NCBI GenBank assembly: GCA_030737835.1 | Contig: CM060849.1 | Span: 8,888,268 to 8,952,267, forward strand | From: Acorus gramineus | Lineage: Eukaryota; Streptophyta; Magnoliopsida; Acorales; Acoraceae | DNA: 64,000 nt | Direction of reading: 5' to 3' | Translations under genes and position numbers: made by a program | Shown here: in pieces, positions 23,201-37,000 of the stretch | Position numbering within the stretch: the stretch's first letter is position 1 | Layout: every line of letters begins with the position of its first letter | The notes under the pieces: model-generated | What the model saw: only the letters and a program-made list of their open reading frames with translations | What the model was told of the DNA's origin: nothing | Databases searched by the model: none

Positions 23201-26200
23201 TTTACTATAAGTCTCATTTTTCTTATCTCTCATTTTGCATTATATATATTTATTCCTTTGATTTTGTCTTGTTTTCTGGTCCTAATACTAATGATTATAG
23301 TAGCATGATTCCTCTCTTGCATGGGATATTACTCACATACTCCATTTAGCTCCTTAACAATCAGTAGTTTACAGTTCCTTTTTAAGAGGTTTTGGTGGGT
23401 GGTGATCTGTGCGGGGCATATATTCATTGCAAAATTTTTGAGTCATACAGGTGAACATCATCTACATAAAGAACATTGTACTTTGCCCATTCTAAATGGT
23501 ACAACTGTAATTATATATGATTTCTTATTACATAAAGAGGGATTATATTCTGTGTGGCTGCAATCTTGGTTTGAAAGTGGCACAGTATGAGGACCATGTT
23601 TTGATGTTGAAAAATTATACAAAGTGAACACTGTACAAGGTATATTGGGATTAATATATAAGTTTTACTACTTTCTTTTTGTACTTCTTTTGAGAAGATG
23701 TGGGAGTGCACCACTGAAAATTCAAAATTAACTTTTTTCCTTGTAGCTTTTTATTGATGCGTATGATATAGATAATGGGCACTATGTATGCCTGTAATGT
23801 TTTGATGTTTAACCTATGCTATATGTTTAATTCTGATGAATCTCACTTCTTGTGTGTTTTTTAGGAGTTCCTTGTAGGTGTGCGAAGTTCGAGTTTCATT
23901 TTAAAAAGCATAATTGTGATTTACCCTGAATCATGATGATCCATCGCTTCCCTAGAATGATTTGATTAGTCAAATGGTGTAAAACCTTTTGGTCCTAAAT
24001 TATGTATTAGTGTTATCGACGATTCATGAACTTTGTTTGAATTGTTAGTTTGATTTCATTGAGTTGAAATGTAATCCTAGCTGTTAATTTAAATTTTTAA
24101 GTCTGATTTGAATGGATTGAAATGTATCCTTACTGATACTGTGTCCATTGTCATGGTGTTTGTTGATCAGTTGATAAATAGTTCCCTTAATCCTGTTGGA
24201 TCTCTGAAATTTGATCTTCTATCCTTGGGTTAAGGCTGATGCAATTTTTATAATTTTATTTGTTTTATGCATGATCAGTATTCAGATGAAGAGATTGGGC
24301 GCGCTTATGAAGAGTTCTATGAGGATGTTCATACAGAGTTCTTGAAGTTTGGTGAAATTGTTAATTTCAAGGTTGTGATGGATTTTTGTAGCTATTGTGC
24401 CACTTTTACTATCTGAAACTTATTTGTGTCATAAGAAAAATGTTTAAGATACTCATTTATTGGGATCTGCAGACTTCCAAAATTAAAAGATATCAGTATA
24501 AATTATTCCTTCTTTCATTGTTACTAGCCTTTGCAATGATTGTAGTCCTCAAATGCATTTAAAATCCAACTTTCCTTTCAGGTATGCAGAAACACATTGT
24601 TCCATCTCCGTGGAAATGTGTATGTCCAGTATAAATCTCTCGAATCAGCTATACTCGCTTATAATACCATAAATGGTCGCTATTTTGCTGGAAAACAGGT
24701 AATTCCAATATTCCAGAATATGGTGCTTCGTCTCTTTTCTGCATATTGATAAATTAGTAATTCTTCAATATGACCGACTGTTGACCATTGAATTATGTCC
24801 ATCAGTTCTACAAACATTTGCATTGTGACATCTATTTTGCTTTATTATTATTATTAATTGGATTGTAATTGTCAACACTTTTAAATTAGATTACGTGCGA
24901 GTTTGTTGGTGTTACAAAATGGAAAGTGGCTATATGTGGCGAATACATGAAGACAAGATTAAAGGTAAATTCAGTGTGGATTATGTTTATTCTTTTTCCG
25001 TAATTCCTTCTTTCTCTTTCGTCTGATGGGAATCTTCTGTAAAATTTCTTTTGGCAGACATGTAGTCGCGGAAGTGAGTGCAACTTTATCCATTGCTTTC
25101 GCAATCCTGGTGGAGATTATGAATGGGCGGACTGGGATAACCCCCCACCTAAGTATTGGGTAAAAAAGATGGCCGTTTTGTTTGGCCCTTCAGATGAATC
25201 AGGGCATCACAAATACGAGGAGCTGGAGAATCAAGAGGTCCCGAAGAATTCTAATTGGAAAGAGGCGACAAGTGGGAGGTATGATGTGGGAAACTGGTTG
25301 ATTTTTTAAATTTGAGGCATTAAACCACATTCGTGAAAAATCCTTAAATTTCTTATGGGCTATTTGAGTGTAGTTCTATGATCATCTAGTCGACGCTGTA
25401 GAATGAATTAAATTACGCTGAGAATTATTATCCAAAAACACTTAATGTCATAGCAATACCTGCACACACAACATACCGAATACCTCTGAATTTCAAATCC
25501 AACATGAATGTTGTCATTGTTTGGATAGACTTATGCCTCATAATTTCTTTGAATTTATATAATTTCTATATCATCAAGGTTTTCTATTCAAATCCATCAG
25601 TAAATTCAAAATGAAGTTTTTTCAGGGCTCATCAACAGAGCTTTCATGTACCTGGTGTTTCACTTAATTTATACTGTTTGTGTATCAATTTCTAGTTGCT
25701 TTAGTTTATTCCTATGGTTGTAGATAGAGTTTCTAGGAATTTGTATAGGACAACATCAGCACTATTACTTTAAGGGCTTTTTTCTTTTCTTTTCTTTTTT
25801 ATGTCGGAGGGACCTCCCGTAGCTGACCTTTTAGCCGAGCTGGGTAGGCTACCTCCACTTGTGTGCCCCGGTCCCACAGATTAATTTTCAATTTTTGTCA
25901 ACACACAAGAGGGTAAGTCAGCGCCAAAACTCGATACCAAAACCTACCCTTCTCACATGTAAGCCTCAAACCGTTGTATTGTGGCCACTAAGACCGGGCT
26001 TGTTTTATTTCCCCTACTTGGATACCATAGGGTACCATTTAAAATCACTTTTATAGTAGTATACACTTTATAGCTTCTGTTATAACTCACGTGATATAGT
26101 AACAGGAAATTCATAATTTTTTAGCTGATCCTATTCAACCGAAAAAAAAAGGTGTGCTTACTTTTATCCATCTTTTAACTGTAACAAAAAAAATTGTGGT

Positions 26201-27683
26201 GTTCCCTTCATAATGCCTCTGCGACAAATGTCCATAAATCAACTTGTAAGGAGAAGCTATCTAACAACATAAGGACAATATCAAAATATTAATATAGCAT
26301 GGAAACAAATGTGTGTAATTTTTCATACACTAACAGTTCTGATTCAGTTTCAGGTAGAGATGATTTTCATGTTTGTTTTGTGTGTACATATACTAGGTGT
26401 TAGTGGATGGAATGTAAGCATGCATGATACATCATTGGCACAGATCACTGATACACATATTTGAGTTGTTAAAGGCATACAAACAGTTAGTGTTTTTAGA
26501 ATGGTGTGCACTTCAATATAGGAGAGAATATACATGAAAAACCGTCTTATTTCTTTGAAGTTATTTGCTTGAATGAGAATAACTAATTAACACAGTGACA
26601 CTCAGTTCTCGAACAGTTCAGCAAAATATTAATATGTCTAATCCAATATTTTAAAATGGCAGGAGCGGTTCCAGATCATCTAAACACAGTGAGAAGGATT
26701 TTCAAGATAATGCTTCTGGAAGAGACGATTCTGATGAAAACCGAGACCGATACAGCAGGCACTCAAGTAAGAGGCGACATTCAAGCCAGAGGAGAAAAGA
26801 TGCAGGTCTTCCTTTTAAACATGGGCGATGGAACGGTGGTCATGATGTTGATTCTCGTGATGGATCCTCCAATGAAAATGCAGTTCAACCCAAGAAGAAA
26901 AGCAGCAGAAGTGGGCACTCGAGTTGCCGTAAAAAAGACAGATCCTTTCTTTATGATCAAAGGGATTCCGAAGAGAAGAATGAGTCCGATGATGAGAACA
27001 GGTATGAAAGGGAACACATTCATCATGTTGATAGTTCTGGTGGAGATGATGATGTTGATAGAAGCAAAGATCGTCATTATAGTTCTTCAAGGAAGAGAGA
27101 CAGACACACTCATAAAAAGGATAAGATCAAAGAGACATCTTGGTCCACTGGTCGTGAACACCATGATGGGAAACATCGATCAACAGAACGTAGTCCTTCT
27201 AAGAAGCACAGATACAGTGATGGTATTGAAGAAAGATATGGAGCATATCACAGCTCTGATGGAGAATCCTCCCTTGAAAATGGACATTGGCAACATATTT
27301 CAGGTAGGAAGTTAAGCTCAAGCAGCTCTAAGAGGGAAGTAGAGAATGAAAACTCCAGGAAATCTGATGATTTTCATAGCAAGCATAACAAGAAAAGTAG
27401 ACATGGGGAAAATAAGTTTATTAATGAGAGATCCGCAGCTGGTGAATTATCTGATGGGCAGGGTAAATATTCTGATTCTAACAGGGAAGAAGTCGCGAGA
27501 AGTGGTCATTTTCATCTGTTTAAAGGGGAATATGATTGTGTGGGGGATGCACCCTGCAATACAGGTGAATTCAATGTCAATTTGGAGAGGGATCCATCCA
27601 GAAAGTGCCCAAGGAGCCAAAAGCATGTTCAAAATTCAAGCAATTCAAAGAAAGATAAACATCGACGCCACCCTGATTCTTGA
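20245..27683 (+). CDS. U2AF35/ZRSR2-related CCCH zinc-finger protein with RS tail (plant C3H5/C3H16 type)
   Basis: Nine exons: 20245-20604, 21613-21765, 22050-22190, 22306-22464, 24279-24371, 24582-24698, 24890-24964, 25058-25278, 26663-27683. They join in frame to 779 residues. Residues 1-120 are a charged coiled coil (REEEEV, EEREKLW). Zinc finger 1 is C223-x8-C232-x5-C238-x3-H242; a U2AF-homology RRM spans about 250-350 ([37 protein letters not shown]); zinc finger 2 is C357-x10-C368-x5-C374-x3-H378, followed by [16 protein letters not shown]. The last exon is an Arg/Ser/Asp/His-rich tail ending HRRHPDS. In this family the tandem fingers and UHM recognise the 3' splice site in pre-mRNA splicing, in the nucleus; ZRSR2 serves the minor (U12) spliceosome. 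All introns are GT..AG. The length is close to its plant relatives. Confidence 0.95.
25775..26030 (-). mobile_element. SINE-like insertion in intron 8 of the CCCH gene
   Basis: The minus strand starts near GCCCGGTCTTAGTGGCCAC (box-A-like) and has GGTATCGAGTTTTGG (box-B-like) downstream. It ends in an A-rich tail AAAAAAGAAAAGAAAAG at the low-coordinate side (about 25780-25800). This is the layout of a tRNA-derived SINE. Target duplications could not be fixed. Confidence 0.4.
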
Positions 27684-30600
27684 GGCTGAAATTCATGGAG
27701 TAAGTTGGTGTGAGCTCTTTGTAAATGATGTTTCATGTGTGTTGCATCATAAATGATTTTTCTTCAATTTTATAACCCATCTAAAAAGAGAAATTAATAG
27801 TTTTACACGTCTTTTAGAAAAATGGATGTGACAGTTCCACTTGCAAATTAATGATAAGGCTTTTCTTTTACTATTGGCTCAGCAATCAATGGTCACACCA
27901 TTATTTTGGCTTCAAAATCAGGATTTTAAATACCTGGATTGCACGTGCCAGCTCTTTCCGAAATCCTGAATTGATCCATAAAAAATGCTGGGCATCTCTC
28001 ATTATCGTGCCCTCTCTTTATACGGTAAATGTTTCACATGACTTGGCTACATTTATTCACTTCAGAAATATCTCAACAGGAAAAGCACATGAAGCCTGCA
28101 TTGAAAATTTGATTGAACTTGTAGTAAGTTTGGAGCTAGAAAAAAAAGAAGTGGATTCTGTTGAGAAAATGAAAACAGAACCATCTGAAATTTCATAGAT
28201 TGCCTGAACGTCAGAAACTGACTGAAGAAAGTGGACAAATATGTCAGTTGCAAATCATATTTATGTGATTTATTTAATTTTATCTTTTGCAGATGCAAGA
28301 GTTTCCAAATCTGGAAAATGGTGAGATGTTTTCATCCCATATGGATCACTGGTGCCTTCTTTTCTCCAGAGGGCTAGGGCTTCAAACTGAATCTTTCCAG
28401 TCTTTGTAAGGTATGTCCTCTAGGATCTACTATGTAAGGCGGCATAGACGAACGTTTCATTAGTGACGAAAGAAATGGTTTGTATATAATATCAAAATGA
28501 ATGCTAGAAAATCTTTGCAGCAAAATTGTTTTTGGTTCTCCATAGCATCATTTTCACTTTAAATACAGAATTCTGAGCTTGGTTACTATGAATGGCTGTC
28601 GAAATCTTAAAATGTGTATATATGAAGGTGTCTTTTGGATTTCTGACCCCCCTAGTGTTTTGGCTACCTGAGGTGGTGAAGACATTGTCGCCTTTGTTCA
28701 ATGTATCATAGCTGCATATGCTGTCGAACAATTCCAATGTTTATTTTCTTTGTTTGATCTCTGGAATTGGATTCTGTTCTGTCGAACAATTCGGGGGCCA
28801 AAAGAATACAAATATTCCCCCCACACTTGGTATATGTCAATCAATTATAAAAAGAAAGGATGGGAAGAAAGAAAGAAAGAAGAAAAGGATTTCGTAAACT
28901 TTGTGCAGGCTTTTCTTCTGTATGTAATGGAAAGCAATTCCTGAATAGTGGATGAGAACAGTGTAAACACCACCATTGTGAAACCCTAAACCTCTTTTTT
29001 GTGTCTTCTGTTTTTGTGGGGTCCTTGTGAATAAGAAGCTTGAGAACACTCTTGGGTCCCATCTAAACTGTGTTGAAACTGTTTTTAATATCAATTTATA
29101 TGGTGGGTGCAGTGCATCAGAGAAGATAAATGGGAAAAATGTTTTCAACGGTTTATGATCTTCGGTGGAACAGCTTCCATTCAAGTGGCTGATATTGTTA
29201 CATGCATTCATCTCATTCAAGTCTGAAAAGCTCTGTTTTGGATTTACTGTAATTGTGTGTCAGAAACACTTAAAACACAAGATTTTGATGCATGACAATT
29301 GATGTCACTGCTTGTTGTAATTTTATTGAGGATTTTTTTTTGCATGCATACCATCTAAAAATATTCAATTTGTTTTTTGTATCATTATAAATAACATATT
29401 TTATTTTATATCATTAGAATGTCCAGAAATTATGCAATGCAGATGTACCATCTATCCAAATGTTTAGATTATTGTCTTAGAGAAATGACCAAAGTACTAT
29501 TATTTTTTTATTTTGCATATTTTACTTTATCAAATACAGTATTTTTAAAAATAAAAAATATTAATTTTAATATGAAAATGATAAATTTCTTCTAAAATCT
29601 ACGAACATAAAAATTAAACATAAAAATTATTTATTAGTAAAGACATAACCATTATTAATACTTACATAAGTAAAATAAAATTATTATGAGAAAACCTAAT
29701 CTCATATATATATATATATATATATAAAACAAAATGAAAGATTTTTAAAAAAATCTAGATCTTGATTGGAAAAAGGAAAAAATGGGTAAGGTTGAATGAC
29801 TCATGATTGATTTAGAAAGAACAAGAGATTAATTAGGTTATTATGTTTAATAATTTACATTATGAAAAATATTATATTAATATTATTTTTTGTTATTTTT
29901 ATTTTTTTGATTAAGAGCTAACTATAGTTAAATTTAATTTTGGTTAAAAAAGAACAAAGTGACATTTTTTCGTTAAGAAAAATTATAATGGTATAAAAAT
30001 AAATAGGTTATGTGTGGTGATATAAAAATAAATAATATTTTTCAATGGTATACATGCAAAAACCCTTTTATTCATCATGTTTATTGGGGGACCATGTTGC
30101 CTTTTTTATTTGGATTTTGGAGTTATCTGACATTTTCCCCATGTTTCAAAGGTCCAAATGGTTACTCAACATGGGATGATAAGAGTTGGATATTCCTTGA
30201 ATATATCCCCATCTCTTCATTTTGGCCTTTCAACTTGTGATGTTAAAATTCCATTTTTTTCCAACCATCCAATACTCTTTTTTCTCCTTGTCCAACCTTT
30301 CTTTTTCCTCCCCCACGTATCCTATTATCCTCTCATTGATTCTTTCCATCCTTATGTTTCCTTTGGCATTTCATTTGAAGAGATTTAAAATAATTAATGT
30401 GTTTTGTTTCCATATGTCTATTGTGATCAAGTTGGAAAAATCTTTTTAAAGTGTAGATATTAATATATAGTTCACTCAAATCCTTCAAGAGCATCTCTGT
30501 AACAGTTTTGTCAAATACGCCTAAACCATCCATAATAATGGAATTCTTTTTTTGTTTTTTTTTTATATATAACAGTTGTTTTGGACATACTTACTCACAT

Positions 30601-30879
30601 GAAATGTCAATTCTTCACATGGTAAGAACCAAGGAAAAATGATAGTCTTCACTCGATTAATTCAAGTATATATATTTTAATTTTAAAAAAATATATTTAT
30701 TTCATTAAGAAATATATGTATCTTCTAAAAAAAAAATTAAAACACATAGAGAGTATAAAAGTGACTACAGAAATAATTGCTCCAAATATTTTTCAATAGC
30801 TAATCAAGTGCTTCAGGGGCCCAATTATAAATCCTTTGAAAGGAAGGTTGTTTGTGTAATTTCATCACTTCCCGCCCCG
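27684..30879. other. 3'UTR of the CCCH gene, then AT-rich intergenic DNA
   Basis: A donor-like GTAAGTTGG at 27700 and an acceptor-like TTTTGCAG near 28290 suggest a spliced 3'UTR, but this is unproved. From about 29300 the DNA is very AT-rich, with an AT microsatellite at about 29705-29727. No protein-like frame is seen; the short ones are low-complexity. Confidence 0.5.
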
Positions 30880-30889
30880 TATAAAAAAA
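30880..30889 (+). promoter_or_regulatory. TATA box of the SPS gene
   Basis: TATAAAAAAA sits 128 bases before the SPS start codon, preceded by CCCGCCCCG. A pyrimidine-rich CTCCCTCCCTCCCCC initiator-like stretch follows about 10 bases downstream. A GA microsatellite (30990-31006) occupies the end of the 5'UTR right before the ATG. Confidence 0.6.
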
Positions 30890-31007
30890 AGAACTCCCTC
30901 CCTCCCCCAAACCACACCATTAGAATTTGAGCTTTTCTATCATTTCTTCCTCTTTCTACACTAAAAAAATCCAAAAAAAAAAACAGAAGAGAGAGAGAGA
31001 GAGAGAG

Positions 31008-34000
31008 ATGGCTATGGGGAATGAATGGATAAATGGGTACTTAGAGGCAATATTAGATGTGGGAGGGAAGAGCAGCAGCACTACCAACAACAAAGGTATA
31101 AGCAGAGGAGGAGCTGTGGAGGAGCTCTTCAGGGGAAACGGGGAAACGACTGGGGAAACGCGTCTCAAGTTCAGCCCCACCAAGTACTTCGTTGAGGAGG
31201 TCGTCAGTGGCTTCGACGAGAAGGAGCTCCACAGGACCTGGATTAAGGTATAAAAAAATTAATTGTTGGGATTTTTTTTCATAAAATTTAATTTTTTTCA
31301 AAATATCCCAGTTAGAAATGTAAAATTTTGCCCGAAAATTTTAAAGTTAGTGCAACGGTGTCCTTGTGGTCAGCTTCTCATTAAGGGGTTGTGAAATAAT
31401 CCATATATATATATATATGGGCACACACACTCCATTATGAAAAACGTAAAAATAAATGCATTTGATTCATACAAATACATATTTTATTTTTATAAAAGAA
31501 CATATATCATTAATATGTAAAATATATGCTAAAAACTTATGAAAATTATTATTTTGGAAAAATAATAATAACCACAAAGGACCTGTTTTTTCTTTTGTAT
31601 TTCTCTTGTGCATTCAAAGATTCTATTCAATTATAAATTCCAATATTATCTCTATGTTTCTTTTCCTTTTTTAAGAAAATGAAAGAACTAAATCCATCTC
31701 AGACTCATCATTTGTTCACTTTTAATTATTTGGGAAGTTTATTTGTTTAATAGCACTTCTTTTGGTACAAAATATAAAAGTTGGGACGTCTAATTAAATT
31801 AATATATTCTAAGGAACACTTGGAACAAAAAAAAAGACTTTATGTATTGGCATATTTGATTTTGTTCTCTATATTATTTATATTTTGTTCAATTGAATGA
31901 TTGTATTGGATGAATGGACAGGTAATAGCCACAAGGAATACCAAGGAAAGGAGCAATAGGCTTGAGAACATGTGTTGGAGAATTTGGCATCTTGCCCGCA
32001 AGAAGAAACAGGTAGCAAAAAATGCTATGTCCATAGGATTCTCAATTAATTGCTTAAATGCAAATTATTTTTATTATTATACACAATATAATTGTAATTC
32101 CAAAATTTGTTTTTTTCTCTTTATGAGTGGATTTTTATTAAATCTGATATTTAGAAAGAAAAAAAATTTCTTTATCATAACCACTGAAAGAATTTTCAAT
32201 GAAAATATTTATTTACATATAATACATAAGTTTTTCACCTTATGTATAAAATTTGAGAAGTGGTATACAATGCAGAGAGTTTGAAATTTAATATAATGTT
32301 GTCATCTACATTAAGCATTCCCTTTCCTCCAAAATATCTCAATTTTTTTCTTTGTTAATTTGAATTAATTTGGACAATATAGATCAAACGAGATGATGCG
32401 CACCGCTTAGCGAAAAGGAGGCTCGAGCTTGAGCAAGGGCGTAATGATGCAGCAGATGACCTCTCAGATCTGTCGGAGGGGGAAAAGGAGAAAATTGAAT
32501 TGAGTAGAAATGAATTAGAATTGAATAAAAATGGATCGATAAAAGATAAGATGCCACGAATCAATTCAGATCTCCAAGTATGGAACGAGGACGATGGCAA
32601 ACGTCTCTACATTGTTTTAGTTAGGTAATTAGCCTTGCATTTTGTTAATTATATATTATTGTGCACAAAAAAGTATTTAGTGGATGATATTAGGATAAAG
32701 AAATGTATCTTATATTTGTCACACCCTTTTTATATAAAAAAAAAACTACATTACAAGATTTTTAAGCATGTAATACATGCAATAAGAAAAAAACACATGA
32801 AAACAATTTCAAAAAATCATTTTTTCCATAATAAAATCCATAATAACCATCTATCAATCACTTTCAATTTTAAATTTTTATTACTTTTTACATGTGTTAA
32901 TGTTCGATTTATGAGACCAAAAAAAAAAGAGTTTGTAAACCCTATTGATTGGACGGTGGAGATCGAAGGGCTTTTACTGATTTGATGCAGTGTTGGATTT
33001 TATGTAGCTTGCATGGTCTTGTCCGAGGAGACAACATGGAGTTGGGCAGAGATGCAGACACGGGAGGCCAGGTATCAGCCGTCCATTCTCTTGAGGTTCA
33101 TCTAATCAACGGTTGAGAATTGCCATCATCAATCACACCATATAAATGTGGTATATTGAATTTTAGGTGAAATATGTGGTGGAACTGGCTAGGGCTCTTG
33201 CCAACATCAGAGGCGTCCATCGCGTGGACCTGCTCACCCGGCAGATCTGCTCACCGGAGGTCGACTGGAGCTATGGCGAACCAGTCGAGATGCTCACCCG
33301 ACCGTCCGATGTAGACTCCACAGCAGGCGATGATGCATGTGGGGCCTACATCATCCGCCTTCCATGTGGACCTCGTGAAAGGTAGACATCGGAATAAACA
33401 TTATGGATGTGACATTTCACAAGTAGATTGCATATGACTCATCATATTTGAAATCATTTTAGATACATACCGAAAGAATTGCTTTGGCTCCACATACCTG
33501 AATTCGTCGATAGAGCGCTTTCCCACATCGTAGATGTGGCAAAGTCACTTGGAGACCCATCTGACGGTGGGAAACCCTTGTTGCCCTATGTGATTCATGG
33601 ACATTATGCGGACGCGGGGGAGGTGGCGGCCCACCTTTCCGGAGCCCTGAACGTGCCGATGGTCTTGACTGGACATTCGCTAGGACGCAATAAGTTTGAG
33701 CAACTATTGAAGCAAGGGAGGCTCTCCAAAGAGGACATCAACGCAACATACAAGATCATGAGGAGGATTGAAGGGGAGGAGTTTGGGCTGGATGCTGCAG
33801 AGATGGTGGTGACAAGCACTAGGCAAGAGATCGAGGAGCAGTGGGGATTGTATGACGGGTTTGACTTGAAGCTTGAGAGGAAATTGAGGGCTAGGAGAAG
33901 GAGAGGTGTGACCTGTCTGGGTCGCTACATGTCAAGAATGACGGTATATGTTTCTATCATGCTTATTTAATTTAAATTATATAAGACAATCTTATCAAAA

Positions 34001-37000
34001 TTGATAATCAATCAGGTGATTCCGCCGGGCATGGATTTCAGTTACGTCACATCGCAAAACACATTAGACAATGAAGGAGATCTCAAAGCTTTATTTGGAT
34101 CAGATAGGGCACAAAACACCAGAAAACCAATACCTCCAATATGGTCTGAGGTATTATTGTTTTTACACTCTTTATGCATGTAACCCTATATTTGTTCTAA
34201 ATCTTATAATAAACAGTGTTTTTCTAGATAACACGATTTTTCACGAACCCTCACAAACCCATCATCCTCGCCCTCTCGCGTCCAGACCCTAAGAAGAATG
34301 TCACCACCCTCTTGAAGGCCTTTGGCGAATCTCGCCAACTCCGTGAGCTTGCGAATTTGGTAAGTCTTTTTCGTTAGAGAAAAATTGAGCCCTCGAAAAT
34401 CCTTCAATTGTCACGATTTTAGAAAATTGTTGCAGACACTCATACTTGGAAATCGAGACGACATAGAGGAGATGTCCGGCGGGGCATCATCTGTCCTTAC
34501 AACGGTCCTCATGCTCATCGACCGCTACGATTTGTACGGTCAGGTGGCCATTCCTAAGCATCACAAACAATCTGATGTCCCTGAGATTTACCGTCTAGCC
34601 GCAAAGACCAAGGTAACACTAAACAACAACCATTTGGTGAAGGACACTGTTACACTCAGCCAGCCTTGCAACAATTCCTCAGCTTATACTCTATTATGTT
34701 AGTAAATATTCTATCAAAGAAAATGCATAAAAGTATGCATCAAATTTATTTGATTATATACTATTTTTTTGTTAAAATAAATACTTCATTAGACAAATAC
34801 ATCAAAAAATTTAAAATGTGCTTGGATTATAAAATTTGATGACATGAATGACTGAGTGTAACATTTTCTTTCAATCATCAACAATGTATACTTCATTTTA
34901 TCACTTCAAACGGAATACACACATTTATATTTACCATGGACATCCTTTGTTTTTTTTTTTTTTTCAGGGAGTATTTATCAATCCAGCATTGGTTGAACCT
35001 TTTGGTCTCACTCTCATTGAGGTAAACCAAATTTCTCAACTCTGAATGAAATGGAGGGTTCTGATCTAATATATAAATTTCACCAATCATTTTGTATTTG
35101 TTTTTGACAGGCAGCTGCCTATGGTTTGCCTGTGGTTGCTACAAAAAATGGAGGCCCTATGGATATCATAAAGGTAAGCATTGTTTTAGATTACAACATC
35201 AAATATCATACCAAGCGAAAAAAAAAAAAACAAAACAAAACATCAAATATCATCTATTCTAAAAAATATTCCCCAATTGGCTTATAATTGCTTCTCCTCC
35301 TTACACATTATGTAAGTTATTATGTAAGCTTGTCAATAATCTAAAAAAAAAAAAAGATTTGATCGGTATTTCGAATCCAATATCAGAAATTAACTGATTT
35401 TTTTTATTCAACCATGTATTTGGATATGTATTACATCTTAAAGGGATTCGGATACGGATTGAAATATTAGATTCACTTTAAAAACAAATAATTATTATAT
35501 TATATATTTACTATAAATATTTTTATTTTATACTTGTCCAAGATCATTATGTATGTGATTTTCCAAAAAAACATATTAAAATACAAATACAGAGTAACAA
35601 ATTCATAGAATTGGCATATCCAATCCAGTTATCCAATCCAATTGGCAGGTTTAATTATTGAAGGATAGTCACAAAACCAAGCCTCATTTCAAGTATTTCA
35701 AAAATGCCCCAAATCATATTTATTCTTTATAAAGAATAACTACCATAACTGTTTTTGGAGGCAAACCAAGTTAAATAAATAAAATTGTTTCCCCACAGGC
35801 CCTAAACAATGGTGTACTTGTGGACCCCCACGACCAAGCGGCCATCTCCGCCGCCCTGTTGAAGCTCGTCGCCGACAAGTCCCTTTGGCTCGATTGTCGT
35901 CGGAGCGGCCTCCGCAACATCCACCGCTTCTCCTGGCCTGAGCATTGCCGCTCCTATCTCTCCCACGTTGAAAAGCGTGCCCGCGATCGTCGCCACCACC
36001 GCCTCGAGATCCCCACCCCCCTCGCAGCGTCTGATGAGCCAATGACCGAGTCCCTCCGAGATGTCGAGGACCTCTCCATACGCATCTCGATGGACGGCTC
36101 AGATTTGAATTCTGATATCTCTACGGTGGTTGTTAACGCGCTTAAGCGCCGTCCGGGCAACGTGGACCGTCCGTTTCGCGTGTCCGATGGTGGTCCCATC
36201 ACTGGCCATCCGGGGAGGCGGCAGAGGATATTCGTGATCTCTGTCGATTGCTACAAATCGAACGGTCGGATCGATGTTGATCGCCTCTCGACGACCGTTG
36301 ATTCGATCGCGAAGGCCGGGGGTTCCGATGGACGGACGGGATTGGTGTTCTCCACGGGGTCCACCGTGAGGGAGGCGATCGAAGCGTTGGAATCATGCCA
36401 CGTGTCACCACAGTATTTTGATGCCTTGATATGTGGGAGTGGGTCCGACGTGTGCTACCCGTGGAGGGATTTGGATGCTGACGTGGAATATGCTGCCCAC
36501 GTGGAGTACAAGTGGCCCGGCGAGCACGTGCAGGCTGCCGCTATTAGGCTCTGCTCGCCGAGCAGGGATGACGTGGCAGCTGACGAGGATGCCAGTGGGT
36601 CCCAGCGCTGGGCCTATTCAGTGAGAGAAGGGTCCACGGTAAGGAATCGGGCCTGGCCCAATTCGGCCCAGCCCACACAAAATCTCTTAATCAAGCTGGA
36701 ATTATATTAATACACTAAAAACGGTTAAACATTGTCAGGTGAGGAAGGTCGACGACGTGAAACAGAGGCTGAGGATGCGCGGATTCCGATGCGGCGTCGT
36801 CTACGTCCGTCGATGCACCCGCCTGAACGTGACACCGTTGTTCGCTTCGAGAACTCAGGCTCTTAGGTCAGTTCTATTTGTTACTGTCTTGATTATTATA
36901 ATGTTATTATATACAATTTTTTTGTCTATATCCGATTATAACCTTATATATCTTGTTAGCACTATACACATAGATAAAGTATAAACACTGTAAGAAATTT

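Noticed and set aside
26656-27315. A 219-residue plus-strand frame rich in Met and Ile
   Set aside because: It is the wrong frame of the last exon of the CCCH gene; the true frame reads the RS tail and joins exon 8 at a good splice site.
28837-29220. A 127-residue minus-strand frame
   Set aside because: Low-complexity Phe/Ser-rich frame in the presumed 3' region of the CCCH gene, no motif.
35740-36411. Gly/Arg-rich minus-strand frames
   Set aside because: Antisense of the GC-rich SPS exon 12; they have no own motifs or splice structure.
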